The position numbers were made by a program, and so were the translations under genes. Positions 46,006 to 57,121 of a stretch of DNA of 64,000 nt are shown here, in pieces. Each line of letters starts with the position of its first letter. Position 1 is the stretch's first letter. Source of the DNA: Marthasterias glacialis (Eukaryota > Echinodermata > Asteroidea > Forcipulatida > Asteriidae); NCBI GenBank assembly GCA_911728455.2, contig OU452219.1, positions 15,714,397 to 15,778,396 on the forward strand, given 5' to 3'. The notes below the pieces were generated by a model. It was not told where the DNA came from. It did not search any database and saw only the letters and a program-made list of their open reading frames with translations.

Positions 46006-49000
46006 TTAAGAAACACCAGCAGCAGCAGCAGGTTCTTGTCTTGTGTCTAGGGGTGCCACAGTGAGAGATAACTGGGCAAGGTCTGGAAGCACGGGGGTAC
46101 TGCCCCTCTTACTGGGGGACTCTTGCAGTCTGGGTTGTTGCAAGTCATCTGCGGTATGCTGCGTTATGAAGGTACCTGGTTCAGACGATGGAGGACCCTC
46201 AATGGCAAGGCTGCAATAGAACAGGAAACACTTGGTAAGGTTTTAGAGGATAGCTATTTCAAATGTTTTCTACAAGTACTTATATAGTACACAAGGTAAA
46301 ACGTTTGCATATTTAAGCAAGACTGCTTGACTTAGCACAAATAGTAAATAGATTGTTTTATGTTTGTGTGGAAGCTGAGCAGTGTCGTGCACCAGGCTCA
46401 AGTTCTGGTAATGTCAGAGTGTGCGCTTGGGTCCAGGACATGTGTCCTTGAGCAATACACTTCACCATAATTTCTTCGTCCTTCAAATTGGACCTAAAGT
46501 CACAGGTCCTGTGTGTTGTGTAATGCACATTACAGAATCCAGAACAATTATCGCTCAGTTTTCGTCTAGAAGTTTCCAGAGTAAATACTAAATGAAAAAC
46601 TTGCTCAGTGCATTTCCTTTGGGCTTCTTAAAATCGTAGAAGCCAAACTGTGAAGTGGGCATGGTTTACGGCGGAACAACTGCATATTTCTACTTGTTTT
46701 CAAATTACCTGACAGTCTCCTTGTCACTGATGCTAACAGGGCGTCTATGCAATGCTGAGGGGCCCAAGTCTTTAGGTGGTCTGGCGTTTACACGTGAGCC
46801 ATTCATCTTAGCAAAGAGTAACCTTAGCACTCGCTCACGCTGTTCCCATGTTAGCTCACTAACATCAATCTTACCACCCAGGCCAGTCCTGGAGGAAAAT
46901 ACAAATAAGAAAGTTAATTATTGAGTTTCTTTTTATTGATTGATTTATTTTCAATTTTGGGGTGAACAAAGAAATTGCTGCATTACAATAAACATTCGTC
47001 ATTTCTGCCTTGCAAATAAACATGACCCAACAAAATGTCTGTTGGACAGAGAACACAATTCTCTTTATGTTGCCATGTTTTCCACATGATACCACCAGCA
47101 ATAGGAGTATGAGAAAGACACTAACTTACTGGTCATCTCAGTTTTTTCCCCAGAGTTAGGCATTTACAGGGTTTGTGTGTCCTATGGGAAATCCCAAAGT
47201 TAGGCAGATATTGGTTAAGTTAGTACCAATACAAATACGGTTTGGAGAAAAAATTATCAGGCCTTTACATTTACAAATAAATCTCCCTGTAATGGACACA
47301 AAATTCCTACATAATTTACACTATTGTTGCGTTATATTCAGGACTACATGACAACAAACACTTTCAATCTCTATTCTAATCAGAAGACACTCACCAAGCC
47401 TCAGCCGCTTTGAGGTCAGAATAAACGCTGTTTGTGCTCACATCAGACCCCTTGAAGGTCCTAACTTTGGGATATTCTCCTTTGCTGGCGTGAGCATCCA
47501 GCATCCTCTTATGGTACATTGCTGCTGCATCTTTAAGATACTTGGAGCGGTTAGCGATGATCTCCTTCTTGACTATCTCTAAGGAGTCCAGGAAAAACTG
47601 CTCCATTTCTGTCCTCTGTAAAAGAGATCAGTTGAAGAATGTTTTAAAAACAAAGCATTTCATGGTCAAGGAGTACAATTTATTTAAATGTAAACTTTAC
47701 ATTTAAATAAATAAATATCGATGGTCGCAGGTTAAAACCCCGCTCCAGTCAATTTTTCTTTGTTCACCCCAAAAATTAATTAAAAAACAAAAGGAATAAG
47801 AAAAGTTTCTTCTCACATATAAATGCTGAATGTTTCCAGACAATATCTGCGTAAAATGTTTGAGATTTGACTCCTCTTTCAAAACCTTATGGATTTGTAT
47901 CTCAAGAGGACTCATACAGCCCCTCATACTACCCTTATACTATACATCAGCTTGCGACAACAAATATTAATTCAACATATTATGGTTTCAGTAAAGAAAA
48001 GTTTCCAATACAAAACTATGTTCTTGTTTTTATTCAAAATCTGAAAAAGAACTCAGACAAAAATAAATAAATAAATAAAAAAATGAAAAAAAACCTATAT
48101 TTAGGATCTCTTTCATACCTGATCCAGGATAGTCTTAGCTAATCTCTTGACTTTCTTCATCTCTTTACTCTGTAGTTCAATGGTTCTCATCAGCTTAGTG
48201 ATCTCTACACGGCCTGCCTCAGTCTCTACATGAGCCTTCCTGATGACTGTCTGCCTCTCCTGCTCAAATTCACGTACCACATGGCTCAGTGATACCTCAA
48301 GGCTCTCTATCTTATTCTGGGTCTACAACAAATGGAATGAATCAGTCAGTTCAATCTTCTGATTTAATCAACAACAAAAATCAAAATCGGTCATTATAAA
48401 AATTAAAAAAAAAAATATTATTTTATTTATTTATTTATATATTTATTGGTCACATTGTTAAACAACATTCATCATCCCACAATGTAAATATACAGTATAA
48501 AATTGTTTAGATATAATATAAATACAAACATACAAATTGAAAAGTGAAGTGGACCTTAAAAACTATACACATTACTGGTACTAAACGATTTCCTGAACCT
48601 TGTAGTGTTAGTATGTAGAGGGAGCGCTCTTCCTGAATTATTGACAATCACTGAGGCATGAAGTGGATGGGTTGGGTCTTGCATAATGGAAAGGTATTTT
48701 ACCACGGCAGTTGTGGGAATTGTTGTGGGAATTGTTTACGTGATGACGACGTCAGGTGAACTGGGTCAATAGCATTATAAGGTCCGAATACAGCCAGGGC
48801 CCAATTTCACAGAGCTGCTTAAGCACAAAAAGTAGCTAGGCACAACAAAACTATGCTAACCAGGTTATGGTTACCACTCAAAATACCATGTCACATGTAC
48901 CATCTGTGACTGGTATCCCGCTTATTTTTGCTGAGCTGAAATTTGTTAAGCAATCTTTTGTGCTTAAGCAGCTTTATGACATTGGGCTCTGGTGTATCAA

Positions 49001-52000
49001 CTAAAGATGGCTTACTTGTTTAAGTTGCTCCTTCAGTTTAACATTCTGCACCACCTTCTCCTGGATCATGAGTTCATTCAACTCCTTATCTCCTTTTAAT
49101 TTCTTATTCTCTTTGAGTAGGTTATCCCTCTCTAGCTTCAGTTCGTCTGATTCCTTCATGTGGTAATTTAGAGCTTCAGTGACACGGACATTCTCCTTGT
49201 AGACTGAGCGGGTCGTCTCATCAAGCTCACTGTAGATGAGATAAAATGGCTAACGTTTGTCAGCAATTCTTTGCACGTTATGGGCTTATTTTGATTGCGG
49301 TAATCAAATTAAGCAATATAGTGTAGCTGTGTTTTAGGGGGACTTCAAATGCTATTTCCTCAACTTTGACCATCATTATTAAACGGAAATATTTCTCTGG
49401 AGTTTTGGTATAGCTATAACCTATAGTCAGTGAGATTTCAGATTGAAACTAATCAACTTTTGTATTTGATAATCCTGTACTAATTCTGTAATTTTTATTA
49501 TATTTTTCTGGTAATAAAACCAAGGGACCCTCAAAAGCAACTAGCACTGTAACCTGTAGGCCTGAAGATACCTGTGTAGTGAAGACGAAGAAATCTCAGT
49601 TTAAGATGTGGTAGGAAAACCCCCAAAATAGGGAAACCAATGCAATTAGGTGTGGACTGAAAACCCAATCCACATGCAAGGCTCCGGTCCGGAATTCGAA
49701 CCTGGGTCCACAGAGGTGAAAGGCAGGGACAAAAACCACAGACGAACCAACCTACATTGCCTTTAATGTTCAATCACATTTTACCAACCTTATAGCCTCT
49801 GTATGAGCACGTTCAGCCAACTCTGCAATCTTCTGGCTGGCTTCTTGCTGCAACCGGATCTTCTCCTCAAAGAACTTATGCTCCATTCGCTGCAGCTGCT
49901 CCACGTGTTCTTTGTTGGTCAAGAACATTTCATCTTTGATCTGAGCACACACACAATGGAGAACATTTAATACATATTACACCTTACCCACAATCATTTG
50001 TGCGTCTTGATTTTTGCAAATATGTGTTTATTTTGCTCTGTTTTTTAGTTTGATGTGAAGCTATTTTCTATACCTCCTTTGTAGTTAAACCACAAGATGT
50101 TTTGTTTAATTCTGATGGACTGAGGACTGCACCAATAAACTGATCATGCTTTACATGGGATCAAGCACACCACCATAATCAGAGTCCAACAGGTTCGGTG
50201 TTGACTTACCATGGTGTTGGAATTTGTTGGAGTGAGGAAGAATCCTTGTGAGTCATAACATTGAGGTATGTTTAAACTATACATTTTTATCTCTGATGAC
50301 AACTATCTGTTTACCTCATCAAGTTCTTTCTGCATTTGTCCTCGTTTCCGTCTGAACTCTTTGACAAGTTTGAGCTCACTCTGCATCATCTTCACTTCAT
50401 CAGTCTTCTCTGTAAGGTTGGTCTCAAGCTGGTTAAGTCTTGTGGTGAAATCTTCAATCTACCAACATACACAAAATATCAATATGTGAATATATGAATA
50501 TATGAATAAGAATATATGAATATACGATAGCAGGTTTTGCTCTATGAGCACATGGTCATCTTCAGGACAGCCTGTTTGAAACTGGACATCTTTTTTTGTC
50601 ATTTATTTTGTTAAACCTGGTGTTTTTTCTACACTGTATTTTAAATATCTATCTTATGTTTCACTTACAAAAATTATTCTTGTGCACAATTTGGATGCCT
50701 TCTTTTTTTAATAAACAGCAAATTTTGACATAAATTTCTAGATTCTGGCTAACGTAGCTCTGTTGATGAGCCCTGTTAAAAGAGATCATTGACTTGAAGC
50801 ATTGATCTCTTAAATCCAGTACAATCTTAAAATTTGACCCACCTTCTATATTATATTATTAGGAAACAAAAGTAAAAGATATCTTAGAGAAGATCCAGAA
50901 AATGAAATGGAGATGGACTGGGCACTTTAAGTGCAAGAAGGAAAACCAGCAGGTGGACCAAGATATTTACAGCATGGCAACCAAGGACTGGCAGGAAAAG
51001 ATGAGATAGACACCAAAGGAGGCGGCGAGATGAAAACACCACATATTTAAACAAAGCAACATGGAGTAGAAAGACAAGTGACAGAAGAGAATGGAAATTG
51101 CTAGAGGGGGGCTTCAACCTAAAGGATGAATACAGCCTGATGATAATGATGATGAAGGAAACAATCAGAATTACTTACAATTTGTTGTTTTTCTTTTCTA
51201 GATTCTCTTCGAGTGTCTTTCAGTTGTTTCTGCAACTTGGCAATCTAAAATAAGACAAATCACATTGTTTTATTGTAACATTTCCACAAGAAAATCCTAG
51301 GGGGTATGCATTTAATTCAAGATCCTGAATAAATACAGACTATGCATTTATGTTAATGTCATTTAGTTGTTGTCAGTTTGTTTTTACTTTGTCTTTTGGG
51401 TTTCAATCTGTATTAAAGTACCAATGTTAATATTTGATTCATTGTCCACTGCATAACTTAAAGATACACAAATTCCAAAATCATCCCAAACATTTGTTTT
51501 TATAAGGATCTGTAACAGTGCCCATTTCATTTCACATCTTTAAGGGATGTCATAAATCAACTGAAATTTCGATTTTTGAAGAAAAACTTACTAATTCTTC
51601 CTTAGAATGGTCCTCTTTCTTCAAGTAGGTAATCACATCAATAGTATCTTTCTCTGATTGAAGCATGTTGTGCTGCAACAATTCATTCTCCAAAGACAAG
51701 TGTTTGGCATTCTCCCGAAATTCTTGGCGTGATTTCTCAGTGGCGTCCAATCGAGCCTCCCAGATTCTGGTGTTGGCAAGCACCATGGCTGTATCTGAGA
51801 ACTTCTTGTCCTTCTTTTTCCTGATCAATGATAAAATAGCAGAATCCATTATGAAGAAAGGGTAAAATATGAGTGTTATTTTGTTAAACTACCTTTTGTT
51901 AAAAAGCTCCCAGGCAATATAAAAACATGAAGTCAATAAAAGATATAAACAATAAAAATTACACTCAATAATAATAGGCCTAAGGTAGAAACACACAAAA

Positions 52001-53623
52001 TGGGATCACCCACACATCTTGTCAACAGGAAATATACATAAAGTAAAGTATAAACAATAAAAACGAAAATGGATTTAAGTAAAAGAATGAACAAGAGCCA
52101 TCCATGAACAGTATTTAAACCCAATAATTTAAAGAATGCACTGTCAATCAACACAATAAGATTTGGGTAATTACAACTATACTAAAGCTTTTGAGAAAAT
52201 GGGAAGTAAGGGCCTTGTAACACGAAGCAAATTTTACAGGCAATTTCAGGGCAACCAACACCACTACATGCAACTTCAGTAATAATAATAATAATAATAA
52301 TACAAAATTAATATTGCGCCAAATCCTTTAGTTAAAAAACTCCCAGACGCTTTACAAAAAGTCAATAAAAGACACAAACAATAAAAATCACACTCAATAA
52401 TAGGCCTAATGGAAGAAACACAAAAGATGGGATCACCCCGCATCTTGTCAAAAGGAAAAGATATAGAGTATGTAAAAGATTAACAATAAAAATGAAAATG
52501 GATTTAAGCAAAAGAATGAACAAGAGCCTAGACCTGCTAGGAATACTCGTCCATCCATGAAAAGTCATCAATATAATACAGTAAAATACAATAAAAATAC
52601 AATGAATTTGTGAATAAAAAGAACTGGAGGGAGGCTAAGAAAAGAGGTAATCTGACACATTTAGTTGGTTATGACAATAAAATCCAGTGCCGCACTCATT
52701 TACTCCTACTAAAACTATGAGGTTTGTTTCGCTATTGTCTCCACAGTTCGTGGAGATGATAGCGAGCAGAACGAACCTCATAGTTCTAGGAGTAGCACTC
52801 ATTAGGGGAGGCGCCGCATATCAGCTGCAGAAAGATGGGGCTTTATGACGATGTGTGGCTAATAATTAAATAAAGATTAACGTTAAGGTCTAAGATTAGA
52901 AGGATACACCTGATGTCAAAAATCATTCGCCACACTGTCACTTTACCCTGGGGGCAACCTACTCCTAGAACTATGAGGTTCGTTCCGCTATCGTCTCCAC
53001 GAACCTCATAGAGTGACATGTACAAAATCCTATTCGAAACTTTCTGCCCTTCACATTTACATGGCTACAGTTCTTTTTTGTAATCAGATCTCGCCAAAAC
53101 TAGGCTCTATGTGCTCTTTCAACTCTCATCGAGCGTTGCACGGGTCCAGAAAATCCACTCCGCAAACTAAAAGTTGTTAAAAAGGGATAAATTCTCACCG
53201 TAACTCAGATCCCATTCAAACAGTATTGCAACAAATATGGCGGCCGGAGTTGCAAAATTAACTGGTACGCGGAACCAGCCCATAGGACCAGCGCACCGCA
53301 TAGCAGCATACCAGTTAATTTTGCAACTCCGGTCGCCATATTTGTTGCAATACTGTTTAAATGGGATCTGAGTTACGGTGAGAATTTTTAGTTTGCGGAG
53401 TGGATTTTTTTGACCCGTGCAACGTTCGATGAGAGTTGAAAGAACACATAGAGCCTGGTTTTGGCGAGATCTGATTTCAAAAAAGAACTGTAGCCATGTA
53501 AACGTGAAGGGCAGAAAGTTTCGAATAGGATTTTGTACATGTCACTCTATTATGAGGTTCGTGGAGACGGTAGCGGAACGAACCTCATAATCATATAGTT
53601 CTAGGAGTAGGGGCAACCATGCA

Positions 53624-53657
<34 letters not shown>

Positions 53658-53731
53658 AACTTGTACACTTACCCTTTTCCTTTTCCCTTGCCTTTCCCCT
53701 TCCCCTTTCCCTTTTTGACTTTCTTCGGCAT
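46006..53731 (-). CDS. BBOF1: BBOF1, basal body orientation factor 1 (10 coding exons)
   Basis: Exons in order: 53731-53673, 51820-51592, 51244-51179, 50458-50315, 49940-49789, 49229-49016, 48322-48119, 47615-47395, 46888-46709, 46210-46006; all GT-AG with agreeing phases, 557 aa (human about 529). In vertebrates BBOF1 (CCDC176) localises to basal bodies and axonemes and aligns cilia of multiciliated cells. N-terminus MPKKVKKGKGKGKGK is a Gly-Lys tract as in orthologues; coiled coil about residues 45-365, with the family-typical HKFFEEKIRLQQEA and ELAERAHTEAI; then the conserved EQFFLDSLEIVKKEI, EYPKVRTFKGSDVSTNSV and LTWEQRERVLRLLFAKMNG; the tail is Ala/Pro/Ser-rich and less conserved. Convergent with RPS6KC1. 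Intron 1 holds several fold-back elements; other introns hold a SINE and a LINE fragment. Confidence 0.93.
46395..46545 (+). repeat. SINE family II body fragment in BBOF1 intron 9
   Basis: GTGTCCTTGAGCAATACACT, TCACCATAATTTCTTCGTCC and TGTGTGTTGTGTAATGCACA match the body of the SINE at 34240-34522. No intact tRNA head. Orientation opposite to BBOF1. Confidence 0.6.
49338..49770 (-). repeat. tRNA-derived SINE (family III), longest copy, BBOF1 intron 5
   Basis: Minus strand: a head with box B CAGGTTCGAATTCC, then GTGGATTGGGTTTTCAGTCC, GGTTTTCCTACCACATCTTA, and a distal part containing AGTTGATTAGTTTCAATCTG. The distal part matches 61208-61380, so it belongs to the element and gives a total length near 430 bp. 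The element abuts exon 5 (ends 49789). Confidence 0.7.
50861..51150 (+). mobile_element. decayed LINE 3' end (reverse-transcriptase C-terminal tail)
   Basis: Plus-strand translation around 50888-50935 gives EKIQKMKWRWTGHFK, the KWRWxGH tail motif typical of non-LTR retrotransposon ORFs, followed by TTYLNKAT-like remnants and a W-x-L-L-E-like end in broken frames. At least three stops interrupt it. A TGATGATAATGATGATGA tail closes the 3' end, as in several LINE groups. Inserted in BBOF1 intron 3, opposite orientation. Clade not decided. Confidence 0.7.
51898..52115. repeat. interspersed repeat, copy 1 of a close pair, BBOF1 intron 1
   Basis: Matches 52335-52565 in the same orientation (e.g. 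AAAATGGATTTAAGTAAAAG here, AAAATGGATTTAAGCAAAAG there; ATAATAGGCCTAA in both). The pair is probably a local duplication of one repeat; copy 2 retains an additional (ATA)n-GCGCC leader. Confidence 0.7.
52335..52565. repeat. interspersed repeat, copy 2 of a close pair, BBOF1 intron 1
   Basis: See 51898-52115. Preceded by an (ATA)n microsatellite (about 52277-52302) and AATATTGCGCCAAAT. No coding potential. Confidence 0.7.
52626..52945. mobile_element. family A fold-back remnant (right half), interrupted by family B
   Basis: GACACATTTAGTTGGTTA, AAATCCAGTGCCGCAC, then after the interruption GGCGCCGCAT, GACGATGTGTGGCTAA and TGATGTCAAAAATC keep the order found at 2690-2830 in the intact family A element. 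Only one arm is recognisable. Insertion of the 94-bp family B element at 52701-52794 dates this copy as older. Confidence 0.7.
52701..52794. mobile_element. 94-bp fold-back element, 9-bp TSD (family B, short)
   Basis: Ends TACTCCTACTAAAACTATGA and TCATAGTTCTAGGAGTA are near-perfect inverted repeats; the inner part pairs GTCTCCAC with GTGGAGAT. Perfect duplication GCACTCATT at 52692-52700 and 52795-52803. Inserted into a family A remnant. Confidence 0.88.
52960..53609. mobile_element. 650-bp fold-back element, 9-bp TSD (family B, long)
   Basis: Same ends as 52701-52794 (TACTCCTAGAACTATGAGG / TAGTTCTAGGAGTA). Arms of about 300 bp match from GTGACATGTACAAAATCC through CTTTCTGCCCTTCAC, AACTCTCATCGA and TTGCAACAAATATGGCG, around a spacer of about 35-40 bp at 53265-53305. 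Each end holds its own hairpin (TATGAGGTTCG / CGAACCTCATA). Perfect duplication GGGGCAACC at 52951-52959 and 53610-53618. It ends 63 bp from the BBOF1 exon 1 donor. Confidence 0.9.
53619..53653. repeat. (CA)n microsatellite, BBOF1 intron 1
   Basis: ATGCAA followed by an uninterrupted run of about 14 CA units. On the BBOF1 strand this is (TG)n, lying about 20 bp inside the intron from the exon 1 donor. Confidence 0.9.
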
Positions 53732-56700
53732 GATGGACTAACGACGTTAACCAGATGAAGGAGACTCCAGGTCTAACGTTACTCACTAGATATTACAGCA
53801 GAGAAAGAGGTGCCAGAGATGGAAATTAACGTTGTTGACCGAGTAAATTTATATGCATTTCATTTATATATACTCAACTCTTTGATGACATTTAAAATAC
53901 GTAGTCTACACAACAAGATTTTTGAAATACTTGTTATTATTTTTTCAATAACTCACAAATGAACAACGACGATTGTAAAACGTTTTTTGAGAACAAACTA
54001 CACCACAGTCCTGACGAATACCTTCGACGACGAAGTCCAGTTACTCCGAGAAGTGTGTATTTACAAAGCAGTCTGGTTGACAGATTTGTTATCCATGCAG
54101 ACTCACTGCAAAGAAAATGAACGGAGGCGGATACCACACCGACGTTGACTTGGCAACAGTTAGGGCGCCCTCAATTGACAAATGCCGCCGGGATTGTGGC
54201 GGGGGGGGGGGGGTGTAAAACCACGCCCACAGGTTCCTTTAAAGAGGCGGTACGGTATTTGTTTCGCCAAGTTGGAACTTTGTTGTTAAAAATGTCCAAT
54301 TTTCAATAGTTTTTTTTGTTGCACATGCTAATTATTTTAAAAACCCATCCTGATTGTCATGCAGGCTCAAATAGAAGTAAACTGTAAGCACACCTTGAAA
54401 ATGAGCACTTTTTGAGTAGTTTTTTTCTCCTCAGAATTTGGTTGATAAGTCTAATTGGTAAATTTAAATGCATTTTGACCGACAGCACACACCCTCTACA
54501 TTTGTTCAATTCAAACACAGAGAACCTATCTACCAAGCGCCACCCAGTTCTAACTGTGGTGGCAGACAATTTTTTACTTTGTTTGACTTGTGTCACCTAC
54601 AGGCTCTTCTTTGTTGTGACTTTTTATTCTGCTCATTCTTTTTACTTGTGTGTCTATTGTGCCAGTTTTCAAATTGTTCTTATTTTAATTTTTTTTAATG
54701 TAGTTTTTACTACTGTACAAACAATGGAATTTGGAAAGCAAATTTCATGGTTTTCACAAGTAAATTGAATTGACATGAATTAAATAAAACACAGAAAATT
54801 GACCCATAAGTATTAAGACGCTAATTACTGTGAAATGTAATTTTTATTCCTTGGTGTACAAAAATAAATACAAAGTTTTAGGATCAAAGACTTTCTTCAT
54901 TATTAACAAAAAATCAGAGTTTTAAAAAATGTACTTAACAGTCAAAGTTTCTAAAATATATATTTTTTACTAATATTTACAGACTTGCTCAGGCTATAAT
55001 AATTAAACAATTTTTTGAATAATAACTATTCATATGAAGATTGCATTCATTTGTTTCTATGTGAATGTTTGAATACTTAATTCTGAATTGCAATTCAAGA
55101 TGACATATGAAGTCTTCCTTTGAAAAAATAAACGCACCAAAAACAAAATTTTAGTATAACAAAGGAGTTGCATTTTCTTAAAACAAACTTGAGTTAGTGT
55201 AAAAGAAAAATAAACAAAAGCCTATACAACCTACAGTACATTGATTACTACTTCAACCAAAGACATTTCACAGGTAACAAGTCTGCTGGCTCCTTGTTAG
55301 TTTGTAACTGTCTGTAGCAGTGGGCAGCGTAAAAACAACTACTCAGATTTAAAGACATTTAAGTTGGTAATTATAAAAATAAACTGTTTAACAAAATACA
55401 ACCAAAATTTAAAATTTGATTAGCTTCAATCTGATAGCTCACTGATTGTAAAGTTTATACCAGTACCAATCCGCTGGAGAAATATTTGAATCTGAAATAC
55501 TCTGAAACACATGTTGACTTAGCATGCATAAGAACCTCAAAATCACCTTGCTTGTTCTGACTGACGCAAATGAAATAATCCCGATATGAATTTACACAAA
55601 GAACCCTGACAAAATATGAAATATATTTTCATTAGAAGGTGATCACCTAATGTGATAAAATTTTAACAGGTTGGTTGGATAGTTTGTTAGTTTTATGACG
55701 AGGAGAGGAATTCATTTAATCTTTAAAAAAAATAATAATGAAATGAAATGAAACAAAATTATGTGCTTTTTATTTTTAATTTACTTCACTTACAAAAGAT
55801 GTGACCTCACCCATGTTCATTCTTTGAAAAATGTCAAACAGAAAGTTCAATTTCCATGACAAAGGTGTCTAATACCGTAAATTTGCATTACCCTTAAATG
55901 AAGAAACAAAACTACAAGAACATTGAAATTGTCTTGTCAGCCTTAGTAAATCCTGAGAAAGATTTTGTCCTCATCCAAAATGATTCATATTATAAAGTAA
56001 ACATGTAAATCTAATTTTACACTTGATCAACTAATTATATCTAACTTTTAAATACTCAAATGAGGTAAAAGTGTAATACTCATACAGAAATTTGATAAAA
56101 GTTAACATTAACCAAAGTGCTAGACATTGAAAGACTTTGAATAATCTTTTTGGAGAATGATTTAGACCTAGCCTAAACACTACAAAATACCAGGAGCCCA
56201 TTTCAACAACAAAATGTTGTTTCGAAGGAATGAGCTTTGCTAAGAGAACAAAAGCAGTGCACCTGTCACAACTTAAATTTTAAAGAATTTTGGATGGTAA
56301 CCCGTTTCTGAAAAGCAAAAATTTTTGTTTTAATAGATAAAAAAATTGCATCGGGGAAAAAATACTATTATTATTACTATTTGTTTATCCTACACAGATG
56401 TGTGAATGTTTTGTGCTTAGCAAATTTTTGTGCTGAAATTTGGGACCAGGTAATAGCAGTCCACACTAATGACGTCACTTTTGCTTTGCTTAAAACCACC
56501 CCGATGTCAAACACTCCACCACTCACATGATTACCGCATTTGCGCACCAGACCGCAGTCTTACAGTATATAGCACGTATTGTATAGTACAATCAACGTAA
56601 GCGTCTGTCGGTGAAATTTGACACGTTATCTGAGATCCGGGTACTTGCCAAGTTGAGTGACCTATTTTTAGCATTAGAACGGAGTGCTATTCAATGCAAA

Positions 56701-57121
56701 CATTTTTGAAGTATTATTTAAACATATTTGTTCAGCTACCTTTTCTGCTCACCAAAATATTTTCAGCTTTGCTTTGGTCCCAGGAAATACATTTTCACAT
56801 TGTAATATTTTTCATGGTGATGTGTTATTAATCTTTAGTAAGATCAACTGGATACGACGATACTACCATATTTCATATGAGGAATGGGACCAGCCCAGTG
56901 AGTTAATGTAAAGCATTGCAGTTTGCCAACATGTTTCATATCTCCAAATGTTTGTAATGGAAGTGGTGAACATAAAGTTCTGGTTTAGCGACATTTTAAC
57001 AACTACTATAAATTGATGTTAAATTAACTTACCTTTAAATGCTTTACTTCTAAATGAAATGATTTCTAAAAGTACATTGTCTTAAAAGATGGAAATCCTC
57101 CTTCGGATGTAACATCTTTTC
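53732..57121. other. BBOF1 upstream region and 3' region of the LRR/EF-hand gene
   Basis: No splice-supported gene. The first 0.5 kb is the BBOF1 upstream region with an X-box-like site; a poly-G run lies near 54202-54213. From about 54840 the DNA is very AT-rich with many TTTATT (minus-strand AATAAA) motifs and is probably in part the long 3' UTR of the next gene. The ORF at 54412-54768 is AT-rich and unsupported. Confidence 0.45.
54144..54157. promoter_or_regulatory. X-box-like (RFX) site upstream of BBOF1
   Basis: GTTGACTTGGCAAC is an imperfect inverted repeat that fits the RFX X-box (GTNRCC, spacer, RGYAAC) at 11 of 12 defined positions. It lies 413 bp upstream of the BBOF1 ATG. RFX factors drive ciliary genes, which suits the product; binding is not shown. 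Confidence 0.45.

Noticed and set aside
54412-54768. 118-codon plus-strand ORF upstream of BBOF1
   Set aside because: AT-rich, Phe/Leu-rich by composition, no motif, overlapping equally long ORFs in other frames.
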